Assembly: GCA_900596015.1 (NCBI GenBank)
Contig: UVIF01000023.1
Location: 310,001-374,000 of the forward strand
Source: Pseudomonas viridiflava
GTDB taxonomy: Bacteria > Pseudomonadota > Gammaproteobacteria > Pseudomonadales > Pseudomonadaceae
Direction of reading: 5' to 3'
DNA: 64,000 bases
In this document: one piece after another, positions 1 through 9,486 of the stretch
Numbering within the stretch: the first letter of the stretch is position 1
Layout: each line of letters starts with the position of its first letter
Made by a program: the position numbers and the translations under genes
The notes under the pieces: generated by a model
What the model was told of the DNA's origin: nothing
What the model saw: the letters and a program-made list of their open reading frames with translations, nothing else
Databases searched by the model: none

Positions 1-1304
1 GCATTGGAGAGCAGGTTGGTGAGGATCTGCCGCACGCGCAGGCGGTCGATCCTGAGCAACCTGTGATCGAACCCCAGCGCGCGGTAATCCAGGATCAAGC
101 CTTTACGCTCGGCCTCCAGGCGGTACAGCTCGGCAACGCTGCGGCCCAGTGCGGCCACGTCGGTGGGCTGCAGGTGCAGCTGCACCGCGCCGGCATCCAG
201 GCGGGTGATCTCCAGAATGTCGTCGAGCAGCTCCAACAGATTCACGGCCGAATCGTTGGCCAGGCCGACCCACTGCTGTTCACGGACACCCAGATGGCTG
301 CGCGACAGCAGTTCGATGGCCGACAGCACCGCATTCATCGGCGTGCGAATCTCATGGCCGAGCATGGCCAGGAAACGCGCCATGCGCCGTTCGCTGCGTT
401 GCGCGCGGCGTTGCGCCACGCGGGCGCGACGGGCCAGGGTGGCGAGCAGCAGCAACAGCCCGACCGCGGCGACGATTTCCAGCCAGTAATACTGCGCCAG
501 GGTCTGCCAGGTGGGTGCGCCGAAATCGGTCTGCGCCAGCCAACGGTCATAGATGTCATCGGTGGCCTTGGAGGTAAGGCTGCCCAGCGCCTTGTCGACG
601 ATGGCGCGCAACAGCGGCTCGCTGGGTGTCACGCCCATGGCCAACACCACCGGCATGTCGGCCACCACGCCGGCCAGGTGCAGGCGACCGGCGTACTTGC
701 GGCGCAATACCGGTTGCAGCACGACGTCCAGACCGATTGCCACGTCGGCGCGCTGTTCGGCCACTGCGGCCAAGGCCTGTTCGGCATCGCCGAGCAACAG
801 CAAGCGAACGTCCGGATGGTGCTGGCGAAGGTAGTGTTCATAGCCGCCACCGCCTTTCACCGCCACGGTCTGCCCCGCCAGCCGGCTGGCGGTGAACAGC
901 ATGGGCTTGCCGGCACGGGTGATCGCCACCGTCGCGCCAAAGAAGTACGGCTGGCTCAACAGCAACTGGCTGCGAGGCTGTGCGTCGAGCAAACGCTCGG
1001 ACACTGCCGAGGCCAGCATCAGCCGGCCACTGGCCAGGGCCTGCTGTGTCGTCTGCCAGTCGGGGCTGGGCACGCGGACCAGACGCAGGCCGGTGGTGCG
1101 CTGGATATGATCGATGTAGTCACGGGTCAGCCCCTGGTGCTGGCCATTTTCCACATACTCGATGGGCCAGTAGGGATCCACCGCATACTCCACCACCGGG
1201 TGGTCACGGATCCAACCGCGCTCGGCCTCGGTCAACGCCAGCGTTCGAGCGTCGAGCGAAGCGCTGTAGCACAGCGCGATCAGGGGAACGGCCCAAGCCT
1301 TCAT
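1..1304 (-). CDS. Transporter-substrate-binding-domain sensor histidine kinase, 3' part cut by window edge
   Basis: The frame is open from an ATG at 1304 to base 1, giving 434 residues. After a short signal-like N-terminus there is one periplasmic SBP_bac_3-like domain (about residues 20-250), a membrane segment near 275-292 (EIVAAVGLLLLATL) and a HisKA domain with an intact H-box (GHEIRTPMNAV). The visible part ends inside the ATP-binding domain at the N-box (QILTNLLSNA). This is the BvgS/EvgS/RocS class of inner-membrane kinases, which sense through a periplasmic binding domain. Any receiver or Hpt domain and the partner regulator lie outside the window. It is 131 bases downstream of the SGNH gene on the same strand and could be read with that operon, although the gap suggests its own promoter. 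The ligand cannot be inferred. Confidence 0.85.
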   Translation of the reverse strand, partial: MKAWAVPLIALCYSASLDARTLALTEAERGWIRDHPVVEYAVDPYWPIEYVENGQHQGLTRDYIDHIQRTTGLRLVRVPSPDWQTTQQALASGRLMLASAVSERLLDAQPRSQLLLSQPYFFGATVAITRAGKPMLFTASRLAGQTVAVKGGGGYEHYLRQHHPDVRLLLLGDAEQALAAVAEQRADVAIGLDVVLQPVLRRKYAGRLHLAGVVADMPVVLAMGVTPSEPLLRAIVDKALGSLTSKATDDIYDRWLAQTDFGAPTWQTLAQYYWLEIVAAVGLLLLLATLARRARVAQRRAQRSERRMARFLAMLGHEIRTPMNAVLSAIELLSRSHLGVREQQWVGLANDSAVNLLELLDDILEITRLDAGAVQLHLQPTDVAALGRSVAELYRLEAERKGLILDYRALGFDHRLLRIDRLRVRQILTNLLSN

Positions 1305-1435
1305 GGTGCAGCTGTCCGTGGGTGCGTACGGGCAGACTAGCAGGGCCGAGACATGACAGGTTTTTAACGTTTCGAGGGTATGTGAACGGTTATTTTCAGC
1401 GCCGAAGCTCCCCTCCCAACAGCCCGTGGCGACGG

Positions 1436-2449
1436 CTATTGGCGTTGCACCACCGCCACCTCGGCAACCGGCGCCAGGCGCGCCGCAAGGTCGACGGACA
1501 GCGCCTGAGCCGCGCTCCAGCGCAAGTGAATGGCATCGACGAAGGCGGTCTCGCCGACCTGGTATTCGGTATCGGCGTTCCACAACCGCGCGCCAGTGCG
1601 CTCCAGGGTCTGGCGCAGCGCGCTGTCGAACGCGGCCAGCAGGCGACCGTCGCCATCGTGTTCGGCCTTCCACTGCGGATGCAATGGGGTTGCTACCACG
1701 GTCAGCGGGCGCCCTTCGCGCTGGAGGCGCTGCGCCAGGCTGTCGAGAGCTGCGAAGCAGGTCGGGTCAAGCGCGTCGGGCTGGCCGTACAGCAGCGCGC
1801 GAGAATTGCGGGTATCCAACGGCCCGTCGCCGTAGCGGTTGAAGACCAGCGGATCGAACTCGACCTGCCCGGCCCGCTGCGCCTTGACCGTACGCGCGTT
1901 GCGCAGCAGCGAGCCGGGGGTGAAATAGCGCATGTAGGGCAGCCAGGCCGAGCCCTGTCCGTACACGTAGGCATCGGCATCGCGGCGGTCGAACACAGCC
2001 GCGGCGACCGTGCTGCAACCCGCGAAGTCCAACGGGTCGACGATCATCAGCACTTGCTCGACGGTGGTTTCGCGGTCCAGCAGCCAGTTGGCGACGTACA
2101 CCGCCTGATTGGCGCGCAGTCCGCAGAACGCACCGTTGAACGGCCTTACCCCAGGTGCCTTGTCGGCAACGGTCTGACCGTCGAAATGCCGCCATGCGAC
2201 CGACGAGCCCACCACCAGCAGGTTCGGCGCCTGCGCGGGATGCTCACGCATGAATGAAAGCTTTTCGTCCGCGCACAGGCTATTGGAAAACGCTGGTGGC
2301 GGCAGGTTGCCGGTGGCGCGCAGCCCCAGAATCAAGCCGGCGAAAAGCGCCAGACTGCCGAACAGCCCGACACCCATCCAGATCAGGTAGGCAGGGCCCA
2401 TCGCGGCGCCCGCAGGCGGCGATGCGTGTGGCTGTGCGGTCGGTTGCAT
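1436..2449 (-). CDS. Membrane-anchored SGNH/GDSL-like protein of the acylation operon
   Basis: 337 residues. A single N-terminal membrane segment (about 20-45) is followed by an extracytoplasmic domain with a Ser motif VGSSVAW (Ser82/83) and a C-terminal Asp-x-x-His motif (DAIHL, about residue 310), the catalytic dyad spacing of SGNH hydrolases and of AlgJ/AlgX/DltD-type acyl-transfer proteins. It is the last gene of the four-gene unit and starts 3 bases after the ACP stop. I infer that it takes an acyl group delivered across the membrane by the MBOAT protein and places it on, or removes it from, a surface polymer. The acceptor is unknown. A lone esterase role is the alternative. Confidence 0.75.
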   Translation of the reverse strand: MQPTAQPHASPPAGAAMGPAYLIWMGVGLFGSLALFAGLILGLRATGNLPPPAFSNSLCADEKLSFMREHPAQAPNLLVVGSSVAWRHFDGQTVADKAPGVRPFNGAFCGLRANQAVYVANWLLDRETTVEQVLMIVDPLDFAGCSTVAAAVFDRRDADAYVYGQGSAWLPYMRYFTPGSLLRNARTVKAQRAGQVEFDPLVFNRYGDGPLDTRNSRALLYGQPDALDPTCFAALDSLAQRLQREGRPLTVVATPLHPQWKAEHDGDGRLLAAFDSALRQTLERTGARLWNADTEYQVGETAFVDAIHLRWSAAQALSVDLAARLAPVAEVAVVQRQ

Positions 2450-2452
2450 CGG

Positions 2453-2704
2453 TCAACTCCCGGAAAGTTTGCTTTCGATCAATTGGGTGAATTGGCCGAC
2501 GTTGCGCAACGACTCCAGCTCCGCCGTGCGGAACTTGATGCCGAAACGCTGCTCGGCGGCGACGATCAGCATCACGTGCATCTGGCTGTCCCAGCCCTCG
2601 ACCTGATCGGCCGTGGTGTCGCTGCTCAGCACCAGGCCTTCGTCGTCGAACAAGTCACGGAACAGGTCGGTCAGTTCGTGCAACACGGTGGTGGTTTCAG
2701 TCAT
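2453..2704 (-). CDS. Acyl carrier protein
   Basis: 83 residues, the usual ACP size and acidic character. The phosphopantetheine attachment site is Ser40 in GWDSQMHV, a variant of the common DSL motif. The start codon overlaps the end of the FkbH-like gene by 8 bases and the SGNH gene follows after 3 bases, so translational coupling is likely. It is not the fatty-acid-synthesis ACP, whose usual fab neighbours are absent. It is probably a dedicated carrier for the acyl unit loaded by FkbH and used by the MBOAT transferase, the role DltC plays in the Dlt pathway. Confidence 0.85.
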   Translation of the reverse strand: MTETTTVLHELTDLFRDLFDDEGLVLSSDTTADQVEGWDSQMHVMLIVAAEQRFGIKFRTAELESLRNVGQFTQLIESKLSGS

Positions 2705-4619
2705 GGCGGATCTCGATATGGTGATTGAAGGTGGAGGACGCGGTCAGTGGGTAACGCCACAGCGTGGCAGGCGAACTGGCATCGGGGTTCGGCGCACGGA
2801 TGAAGCCCAGCTGCGGATAATGGTCGGCGACCATTGCGTTGCGCTCGCTGGGGCGGTATTCGCCGATCAATGTGCTGTAGCCGGCGGCGGTGGCATGTTG
2901 GGCGAGTACCTGCAGGGCCGCCTGTTCGGCCTGGCGCCCCAGCACGCGGCAGCTCATCAGCCAGGTGTCGATGAACAGCTCGTCGTCGGCGCAGCTGGTG
3001 TCGGGGCGCGCCAGCACCACGCTGATCAGGCCGTTGTCGCCGAATTTGTCGGTCAGGCGCAGGCTCAAGGCGACCGCGCCTGGGGTGTCGGCCATCTGCT
3101 GCACCTGCACCTCGCTGTAGCGCCGTGTGCTGAGGTTGAATTGGTTGGTCTTGTTGATCAGTTGCGTCGCCCGCGCCAGCTCCGCAGCACCTATGGGGCG
3201 GGCCTGCATGACCATTTCCAGGCCCTTGAGGTAACCGGCCATGTCGGTGGCCTGACCCAGCGCCGCCTGGCGCTCGCCGTTGGCCCGGTAGGTCTGGACA
3301 CGGGCGCTGTCGTCTGCGGTGAAGGCAATGGCCTCGAAGTAACCCGCGGCAGCCACTCGCGCCGGGTAGTCGGCGACGTCATCGGGCAGCTCTGGCACTG
3401 CCACTTGGGGCAGTTCGCGGCGCACGATGTCGCGTTCGGCAGGGTTGTCGTCAACGAACACCAGGCTGTCCAGGCCGATGTTCAACTGCTCGGCGATGCG
3501 CCGCAGGTTGCTCGCCTTGTCGTCCCAGTTGGCCACGAAGGCGGCGATGTCGCTGCGCTTCAGAGCCATTTCCGGATGATCGAATGCGGCTTCGGCCACG
3601 CGCATGTCGTTCTTGCTGCACACCGCCAGGATCACGCCGCGGCGCGCCAGCTGCGCCACGTAGTGCTGAAAGGCAAGGAAAGCTTCACCGGTAGCGCTGC
3701 CCTGCCCCAGGTACAGGCCGTCGACGCCATCGTCACCCACCACGCCACCCCACAAGGTGTTGTCCAGGTCCAGCACCAGGCACTTGCGCGAGCGACCGAC
3801 CACCGCCGCAGCGATGCGCGCCAGTTGGTCGCCGTAGAGCGGAGCCCAGATCGGGCTCACCAGTTGCTTGGCCTGATGCCAGCGGACCGGGTTGGCCAGG
3901 CCGTCGCCGTACTGGCCGCCGGCCGCGCTCCAGGCAAGGTCCAAGAGCAGCACGCCGTCTTCGCGGGCGGCACGGCGAATCTCGTTGTTGAGCCGTTCGA
4001 GCAAGGCACGCGGCGAACCGGGCACCAACGCGTCGAAGTGACCGAACAATGCCGGGGCGGCGGGCACCAGGGTTTGCTGGATGACCTGCGCGGCGTAGCG
4101 CGCACGGGCCTGGCGCCACAGCAGGCGCAGTTCTTCAACCCGCGCCTGCACCGCGTTTTCGGCCTCTTCGGCACTGGCATGCAGGGCGCAGCCAGGTGGC
4201 GAATCCATGGCGTCCAGGGCGAGCACAATGACCTGCGGGGCAAATGCCTTCAAGGCGGGGTCATCCGCGAGCAAGGCCTGGCGATACTGACCATAGGGGG
4301 CCAGGTACAACGACACGCCCACCTCACGCTGCAGCACGGCGACGCGAATAGCCGGCAGCAGATGGTCGACGGTATGCGACGCCAGAACGGCCATGCGCAA
4401 CGCAGTGAAACCCGGTACCGCTTGTTCACCTTCGCCAGCGAGCAGCCCGATACCCTGCTGCGCCAGGCGATCCAGACGCAGCGTCTGAGTGAAATCGCGA
4501 CGGTAGGCGGCCAGCCTCGCCGTTTCGCGCAGACGCGCCAGAGGATCGCTCAGCGACTTGGCATAGGAGATCGCCGCGCTCAGGTCGGGGTGTTGGGCAA
4601 GCCAGGCTAACTGTTCCAT
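2697..4619 (-). CDS. FkbH-like HAD-superfamily (subfamily IIIC) carrier-loading enzyme
   Basis: 640 residues from the ATG at 4619, which has AAGG 8 bases upstream; a GTG three codons earlier is possible. The N-terminal 260 residues are a variable FkbH-type region. A HAD core follows with the nucleophile motif LDLDNTLWGG (Asp284/Asp286), a CSKND motif near 335 and VDDNPAERD near 389. The C-terminal part, about 460-610, resembles a GNAT acyltransferase. Known FkbH proteins dephosphorylate 1,3-bisphosphoglycerate and load the glyceryl unit onto an ACP. With an ACP gene immediately downstream, the same chemistry is the best guess, but other three-carbon acyl units cannot be excluded. It lies between the MBOAT and ACP genes with a 38-base gap and an overlap. 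Confidence 0.85.
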   Translation of the reverse strand: MEQLAWLAQHPDLSAAISYAKSLSDPLARLRETARLAAYRRDFTQTLRLDRLAQQGIGLLAGEGEQAVPGFTALRMAVLASHTVDHLLPAIRVAVLQREVGVSLYLAPYGQYRQALLADDPALKAFAPQVIVLALDAMDSPPGCALHASAEEAENAVQARVEELRLLWRQARARYAAQVIQQTLVPAAPALFGHFDALVPGSPRALLERLNNEIRRAAREDGVLLLDLAWSAAGGQYGDGLANPVRWHQAKQLVSPIWAPLYGDQLARIAAAVVGRSRKCLVLDLDNTLWGGVVGDDGVDGLYLGQGSATGEAFLAFQHYVAQLARRGVILAVCSKNDMRVAEAAFDHPEMALKRSDIAAFVANWDDKASNLRRIAEQLNIGLDSLVFVDDNPAERDIVRRELPQVAVPELPDDVADYPARVAAAGYFEAIAFTADDSARVQTYRANGERQAALGQATDMAGYLKGLEMVMQARPIGAAELARATQLINKTNQFNLSTRRYSEVQVQQMADTPGAVALSLRLTDKFGDNGLISVVLARPDTSCADDELFIDTWLMSCRVLGRQAEQAALQVLAQHATAAGYSTLIGEYRPSERNAMVADHYPQLGFIRAPNPDASSPATLWRYPLTASSTFNHHIEIRHD

Positions 4620-4657
4620 GGTCGGCACCTTGTGATGGATTAGAACGGGGTGAGTGA

Positions 4658-6205
4658 TCAGAACTGGAAGTAGAGAAATTCACTGGGGGCGACCGAGAAC
4701 GCCGTGGCCAGCGCGAAGAAGCCCAGCACGCCGATGCCCACGCCAACGGTGGCGCTGGGTTGCCAGGCACTGGCCGGCACTCGGCGCTGCAACCAGTGAA
4801 GCTCCGGCTTGGCGTTGAGGGCGGTGCGCAAATGGCCCATCCATTGCTGGATGTTCGGCAGCGTCCAGACGAACGCCAGCAAGGCGGCGATCATGATCAG
4901 ACTGCGCAGGTGGTTGGCCGCCAGTTGTGCCGGCAGTTCGCTCAAGCCGAGCATGCCGCCCAGTACCGCCAGGGCACTGGCCAGGGTCGGCGCGCGGAAG
5001 AACACCATGGCCACCACCACGCAGGTGAAGGTCAGCAGCACGGCCGGTATCCGGTGCATCCAGCGATCACTGTCCACGGCCCAGCCCCGGCGGGCCTTCC
5101 AGGCGCGCCAACCGTGCGCCACCACCAGGTAGAAGCCGTGCACCAGGCCAAACGCCACGAACTGCCAGCCCGCGCCGTGCCACACGCCGGAAATGAACAT
5201 GGTCAGCACGGTCGGATAGGCCACCACCATGCAGAACGTACCCAGGCTCATCTTGCCGCGCTTGGGCATCGGCAATCCTGCCGCCATGCGTCGACGGGCG
5301 ATGCGCAGCACGATCGGGTTGTAGACGTAGCTGGTGAGAAAGCGGGTCAGGGTCATGTGCCAGCGCGACCAGTAGTCGATGACATTGCGTGCCTTGAACG
5401 GGCTGTTGAAGTTGGCCGGCAGGCTGATGCCGAACAGCAGCCCCAGGCCGATGGCCATGTCGGTGTAACCGGAAAAGTCGAAGTAGATCTGCAGGGTGTA
5501 GCTCAACGCTCCAATCCAGGCCTCGTGCAGGGCGGGTACGGTTCCGTCTGCCGCCATGGCGAATACCGGAGCGGCCTTCTCGCCCATGGGGTCGGCCATG
5601 ATGACTTTCTTGAACAGGCCCATCAGAAAGATACTGGCGCCAATGGACAGGTTGACCAGCTGCAGACGGAAGTTGTCGCCATCGCGAAACTGCTCGAGCA
5701 TTTCCCGGTGGTGAGTGATGGGGCCGGCAATCAGATGCGGAAAGAACGTGATGAACAGACAGTAGTTGACGAAGTCATGTTCAACCACTTCGCCGTCATG
5801 GGTGTCGACCAGGTAGGCAATCTGCTGGAAGGTGAAGAACGAGATGGCCAGCGGCAGAGTGATGTTCTGCAGTGTCCAGCCCAGACCAAACGCTTCGTTG
5901 ATATTTCCGAACAGAAAACCGGTGTATTTGAAATACAGCAACAACGCCAGGTTGGCGCTGACACCCATGATCAACAGTGCTTTGGAACGCGTACGCAGTA
6001 GTTGCCCGGCCAGCACATAGTTGAAGGCGATGCTGCCCAGCAGTAAAGGCACGTTGGCGGGGTTCCACCAGCCGTAGAACACCAGCGACGCCAAGGTCAG
6101 CCATATGGCGGCCAGGCGTTTACGCCCCGTTCCGGCGAGCAGAAAGAAACCCAGCAAGACCACCGGCAGAAAGCCGGCGATGAATACCATCGAATTGAAC
6201 AACAT
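4658..6205 (-). CDS. MBOAT-family O-acyltransferase (AlgI/DltB-like)
   Basis: 515 residues, polytopic. The start chosen is MLFNSMVF at 6205; an upstream in-frame ATG at 6319 adds a polar, non-membrane tail. MBOAT signatures are present: NFNSPFKARNVIDYWSRWHMT (about 265-285) and the catalytic-type His343 in ISGVWHGAGW. AlgI and DltB move acyl groups across the inner membrane for polymer O-acylation. This is the first gene of the operon with the FkbH-like enzyme, ACP and SGNH protein, so its donor is probably the acyl-ACP made by those partners rather than acetyl-CoA. Alginate partners (algF, algX, algA) are not in the window. Confidence 0.88.
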   Translation of the reverse strand: MLFNSMVFIAGFLPVVLLGFFLLAGTGRKRLAAIWLTLASLVFYGWWNPANVPLLLGSIAFNYVLAGQLLRTRSKALLIMGVSANLALLLYFKYTGFLFGNINEAFGLGWTLQNITLPLAISFFTFQQIAYLVDTHDGEVVEHDFVNYCLFITFFPHLIAGPITHHREMLEQFRDGDNFRLQLVNLSIGASIFLMGLFKKVIMADPMGEKAAPVFAMAADGTVPALHEAWIGALSYTLQIYFDFSGYTDMAIGLGLLFGISLPANFNSPFKARNVIDYWSRWHMTLTRFLTSYVYNPIVLRIARRRMAAGLPMPKRGKMSLGTFCMVVAYPTVLTMFISGVWHGAGWQFVAFGLVHGFYLVVAHGWRAWKARRGWAVDSDRWMHRIPAVLLTFTCVVVAMVFFRAPTLASALAVLGGMLGLSELPAQLAANHLRSLIMIAALLAFVWTLPNIQQWMGHLRTALNAKPELHWLQRRVPASAWQPSATVGVGIGVLGFFALATAFSVAPSEFLYFQF

Positions 6206-7009
6206 CGGTAATACCCCACGCGTGGCGCGACATTGAAAAGTCTTTTCGAAACAAGCGGTCGTCCAGATGCGCACACGGCCAGACGCCCCACGCACATGTC
6301 CGGTCAATGGCCGATTCATGAAACGGGGCAGTAGGAAAACGGTACTTTTAACGGGGCACGAAGAAAGTTCACTGCCCCTGACGAACGGAAAGAAGAATGT
6401 CGCAAACTTATGCGCCGCGCAAGTCTTCCAATAACAAAATAGTTCTTATCGCAAGCCGCCCTGTTAAAGCCGTTGAAATACAGCCAATTAGTTTTTTGAC
6501 GCGCCTGATTTGGCGCACGGATTCTTGACAGATGGCCACGACAGAACATTGACTGCTATATAAATCAATGAGTTACGAGAAACACGGGGCAAATGTAAAA
6601 TTTTTGTCAAAAATCATGATTCGCTGCATTGACTTACGTGCCAGCACCACCTTAAATTCGCTTCAACGCCCATGAAACCTCGTTCCAGAGACTTTCCGAA
6701 GGCAAGAAGAGCGTCTAGCCGGTTCCGGCGAAAGCGCCATTCAAATAATTGAAATACCACGCCCACTGCGTTGCATGGACTGGCGGTAGCTTTAACTTCT
6801 GATTGACGGATTCTGATTGACGGACCCGGACTGACAGAGTTGAACTCGAAATGGAATGGGGCACAGGAATGTCGAGCACAAGTACAGAACATGCAGAGTT
6901 TTCGCCTCGCTTGAAACTCGTTTCAATGCGCTCCGCTGCAGCACGCGGAAAAAAGCATTAACCAACAGGCGGTGCAAACCCCCTCCTCTTTTCAAGCGAA
7001 GGCAGCCAC
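6206..7009. other. Long AT-richer intergenic region between divergent operons
   Basis: About 800 bases separate the MBOAT start and the glycosyltransferase start. Base composition is visibly lower in GC than the flanks, especially 6340-6900. No open frame here has a convincing start site or protein-like composition. TTGACA at 6525-6530, TTGACT at 6549-6554 and TATATAAAT at 6557-6565 could belong to promoters but do not form an obvious pair with ideal spacing. The region presumably holds both divergent promoters and possibly regulator sites or an untranslated leader. Nothing else is recognised. Confidence 0.5.
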
Positions 7010-8092
7010 ATGGTCGATACTCGGCAACAACACTCGACAATCCTCATTGACGGCTACTCCTACCTGGAAGTGTTCTCGGGTGAGCAAAAGAGCCCCAAAG
7101 AGGGGACGACCATCGTCACGGTGACCTACGGCGATCGCCTGGGTTACCTCGAACAGTTGGTCGGCGATGCCTTGAGCTTTGCGGAAATCGACGAAGTGCT
7201 GATCGTCAGCAACGCCGCGACCGCCCCGGTGGACGAGCTCGCCGAACGCTGGCCGGGACGCGTGCGGGTCATACAGCTGGCAGAAAACAGCGGTTCGGCC
7301 AACGGTTACGCGGTGGGCATAGAAGCCGCGCTGGCCAATGGCGCCGAATACATCTGGATGATGGACGACGACAACACGCCAACGCCGGCCGCTGTGGAGT
7401 TGCTGCATGCAGAGCTCAAGCGCCTGGAAGGCGTGCACGGCAGCAGTCAGGTTGCGGTGCTGGGCTTCCGCCCCGGCCAGCAGGAAGACATCGCCCAGGG
7501 CGTGCCCCTGCGTTTCGCCACTCAAAGGCCTTCGAGCTACTTCGGTTTTCACGTTGCGCAGATACCCTACAAACTGTGGCGCCGCAGGCCCTGGGGCAAG
7601 CGTGGCAGCAAGCCGGCGGCCATGCTCAGCCTGCCCTTCGCGCCCTATGGCGGCATGCTCGGCCATCGCAGCCTGTACGAAAGCATCGGCGTGCCGCGCC
7701 GCGAATTGGTCCTGTATGTGGACGATACCGAATACACCCGGCGTATCACGGCCAACGGCGGTCACCTCTATCTGCTCACCGAGGCAGTCATCGACGAGCT
7801 CGAGGACTCCTGGAACAACAAGGCCAACACTCGCAACATCTATGAATCGTTCCTGCTGGGCAACTCGGACTTCCGCGCCTACTACTCGGCGCGCAACCAG
7901 GCCTGGTTCGACAAACACGTATGGCTGGCATCGCCACTGATGTACCGCCTGAACCGCAAGATTTTCAATTCGCTGCTGACTTACTTCGCTCGTCGCCGCA
8001 ACGCCCAGGATCGCCTGGCGCTGCTGCAGCGAGCCATTCACGACGGCGAGAATTCGAAGCTGGGCATGAGTTCGACGTTCCCGCTGCGCTGA
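7010..8092 (+). CDS. GT2-family glycosyltransferase (GlfT2-like)
   Basis: 360 residues with a GT-A fold pattern: an N-terminal nucleotide-sugar region (TIVTVTYGDR, then NSGSANGYAVG near 90-105) and a metal-binding WMMDDDN motif near 120. A second acidic motif, YVDDTEYTRR near 243, resembles the catalytic-base region of galactofuranosyl- or rhamnosyltransferases. No membrane segments, so it is probably cytoplasmic or peripheral. GAAGG lies 10 bases upstream of the ATG. It is followed 131 bases later by an oxidoreductase and is divergent from the acylation operon, so it may help build the glycan that the operon decorates. Sugar and acceptor are unknown. Confidence 0.8.
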   Translation: MVDTRQQHSTILIDGYSYLEVFSGEQKSPKEGTTIVTVTYGDRLGYLEQLVGDALSFAEIDEVLIVSNAATAPVDELAERWPGRVRVIQLAENSGSANGYAVGIEAALANGAEYIWMMDDDNTPTPAAVELLHAELKRLEGVHGSSQVAVLGFRPGQQEDIAQGVPLRFATQRPSSYFGFHVAQIPYKLWRRRPWGKRGSKPAAMLSLPFAPYGGMLGHRSLYESIGVPRRELVLYVDDTEYTRRITANGGHLYLLTEAVIDELEDSWNNKANTRNIYESFLLGNSDFRAYYSARNQAWFDKHVWLASPLMYRLNRKIFNSLLTYFARRRNAQDRLALLQRAIHDGENSKLGMSSTFPLR

Positions 8093-8223
8093 TGACGTTC
8101 CACCCGGATTTTGCTTTGCCCTGATGGACCTGCACAACCCAGGCGCCGTCCCTGACCAAGGATCGCGGACGGCCTGCTGTGCCTAGCTGTTTCCTGCTGT
8201 TCAACTATTCGAGAGTGCGCCCC

Positions 8224-9462
8224 ATGGACAAAACGACTGTTACCAGAATCGGTGTTAGCGGTACCGGCATGATTGCACGCGCGCTGGTTCTGCTTCTGGC
8301 CAAACATTACAAGGACGTACAGGTGACGCGGGTCCTGACCCGTCGCCCGGTGCGTGAGCTGGCGAATTTTCCGTTGGACGGCGTACTCACCAACTCGCTC
8401 GACGACTTGATCGACCACAGTGACCTGATCATCGAATGCAGCGGCGATGTGTGCCACGGCACCGTGGTGATCGAGCGCGCCTTCAGTGCCGGTCTGCGGG
8501 TCATCACCGTCAACGCCGAGCTGCAGGTGACCACCGGTTCGTACCTGGCCGGCAAGGGTTTCATCACCGAAGCCGAAGGCGATCAGCCCGGCTCGCTGGC
8601 GGCACTGCGTGAAGAGGCCATCATGATGGGCTTCGAACCGCTGGTGTACGGCAACATGAAGGGTTACCTGAACCACAACCCGAGCCACGAGGACATGGCC
8701 TACTGGTCGTCCCGCCAGGGCATCAGCATCGAGCAGACCACCTCGTTCACCGACGGCACCAAGGTGCAGATCGAACAGGCGCTGGTGGCCAACGGTTTCG
8801 GCGCGACCATCACCCGTCAGGGCATGGAAGGCCTGCCTTCGACCAACCTCGACGAAAGCTCGGCCATACTGGGCGCCCTCGCCGACGGCCTGGGCCAGTC
8901 GATCGTCGACTACGTGATCCCCAGCGGCTACGCGGCCGGCGGCGTGTTCCTGGTCGGTCGGCATGACCGCGTGCAAAGCCAGGCGCTGCAGTACCTGAAA
9001 CTGGGTGCGGGCCCCTACTATGCCCTGCTGCGTCCTTTCCACCTGTGTTCGCTGGAAGTCGGCAAGACGCTGCGTCGCGTACTCAACGGCGGCGGCATTC
9101 TGCTGAACAACTCGACCAACCCCACCGTTGGCGTCGCCGCCATCGCCAAGCATGCCATGCCGGCAGGCGAACTGATCAGCCGTGGCATCGGCGGTTTCCA
9201 GCTGCGCGGCGAGAGCGTGATCATCGACCGTCACGAAGACCACGTACCGATCGGCCTGATGAGCCACGCGGTCATGAAGCGCGCCGTCGAACCGGGACAG
9301 ATGATCACCTTCGACGACGTCGATCTGCAGCCTAGCCGCGCGCTGGACATCGTTCTGCAACAACGCCGGGGCACTCGCATCCTGGTTGAGGACCTGTCCC
9401 TGGTGACTGGCCGCTCGGCTGCACAGCCGCTGTTCACGGGCGCCGAAGCCGTCCTGGGCTGA
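8224..9462 (+). CDS. NAD(P)-dependent oxidoreductase with C-terminal SAF domain
   Basis: 412 residues from the ATG at 8224; an in-frame ATG at 8179 exists but its extension looks non-coding. The N-terminus has a Rossmann motif (GVSGTGMIARAL) of the homoserine-dehydrogenase-like type. The C-terminal 90 residues contain the SAF-like segment (AMPAGELISRGIGG, then VEPGQMITFDDV). Related proteins occur in sugar, sugar-acid and aminoglycoside pathways, but I cannot name a substrate. Next to a glycosyltransferase it may make an unusual sugar or polyol precursor. A strong terminator directly follows, closing the unit. Confidence 0.7.
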   Translation: MDKTTVTRIGVSGTGMIARALVLLLAKHYKDVQVTRVLTRRPVRELANFPLDGVLTNSLDDLIDHSDLIIECSGDVCHGTVVIERAFSAGLRVITVNAELQVTTGSYLAGKGFITEAEGDQPGSLAALREEAIMMGFEPLVYGNMKGYLNHNPSHEDMAYWSSRQGISIEQTTSFTDGTKVQIEQALVANGFGATITRQGMEGLPSTNLDESSAILGALADGLGQSIVDYVIPSGYAAGGVFLVGRHDRVQSQALQYLKLGAGPYYALLRPFHLCSLEVGKTLRRVLNGGGILLNNSTNPTVGVAAIAKHAMPAGELISRGIGGFQLRGESVIIDRHEDHVPIGLMSHAVMKRAVEPGQMITFDDVDLQPSRALDIVLQQRRGTRILVEDLSLVTGRSAAQPLFTGAEAVLG

Positions 9463-9486
9463 CACGCTCACCGCTGCAACCACAAG

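Noticed and set aside
63..1340. 425-residue plus-strand frame
   Set aside because: Antisense to the histidine kinase; composition (Gln/His/Gly/Arg-rich) is that of a GC-phase shadow.
2613..4610. 665-residue plus-strand frame
   Set aside because: Exact antisense of the FkbH-like gene, which has clear motifs.
6316..7050. Several 64-92 residue frames in the long gap
   Set aside because: No ribosome sites, overlapping on both strands, unlike proteins in composition.
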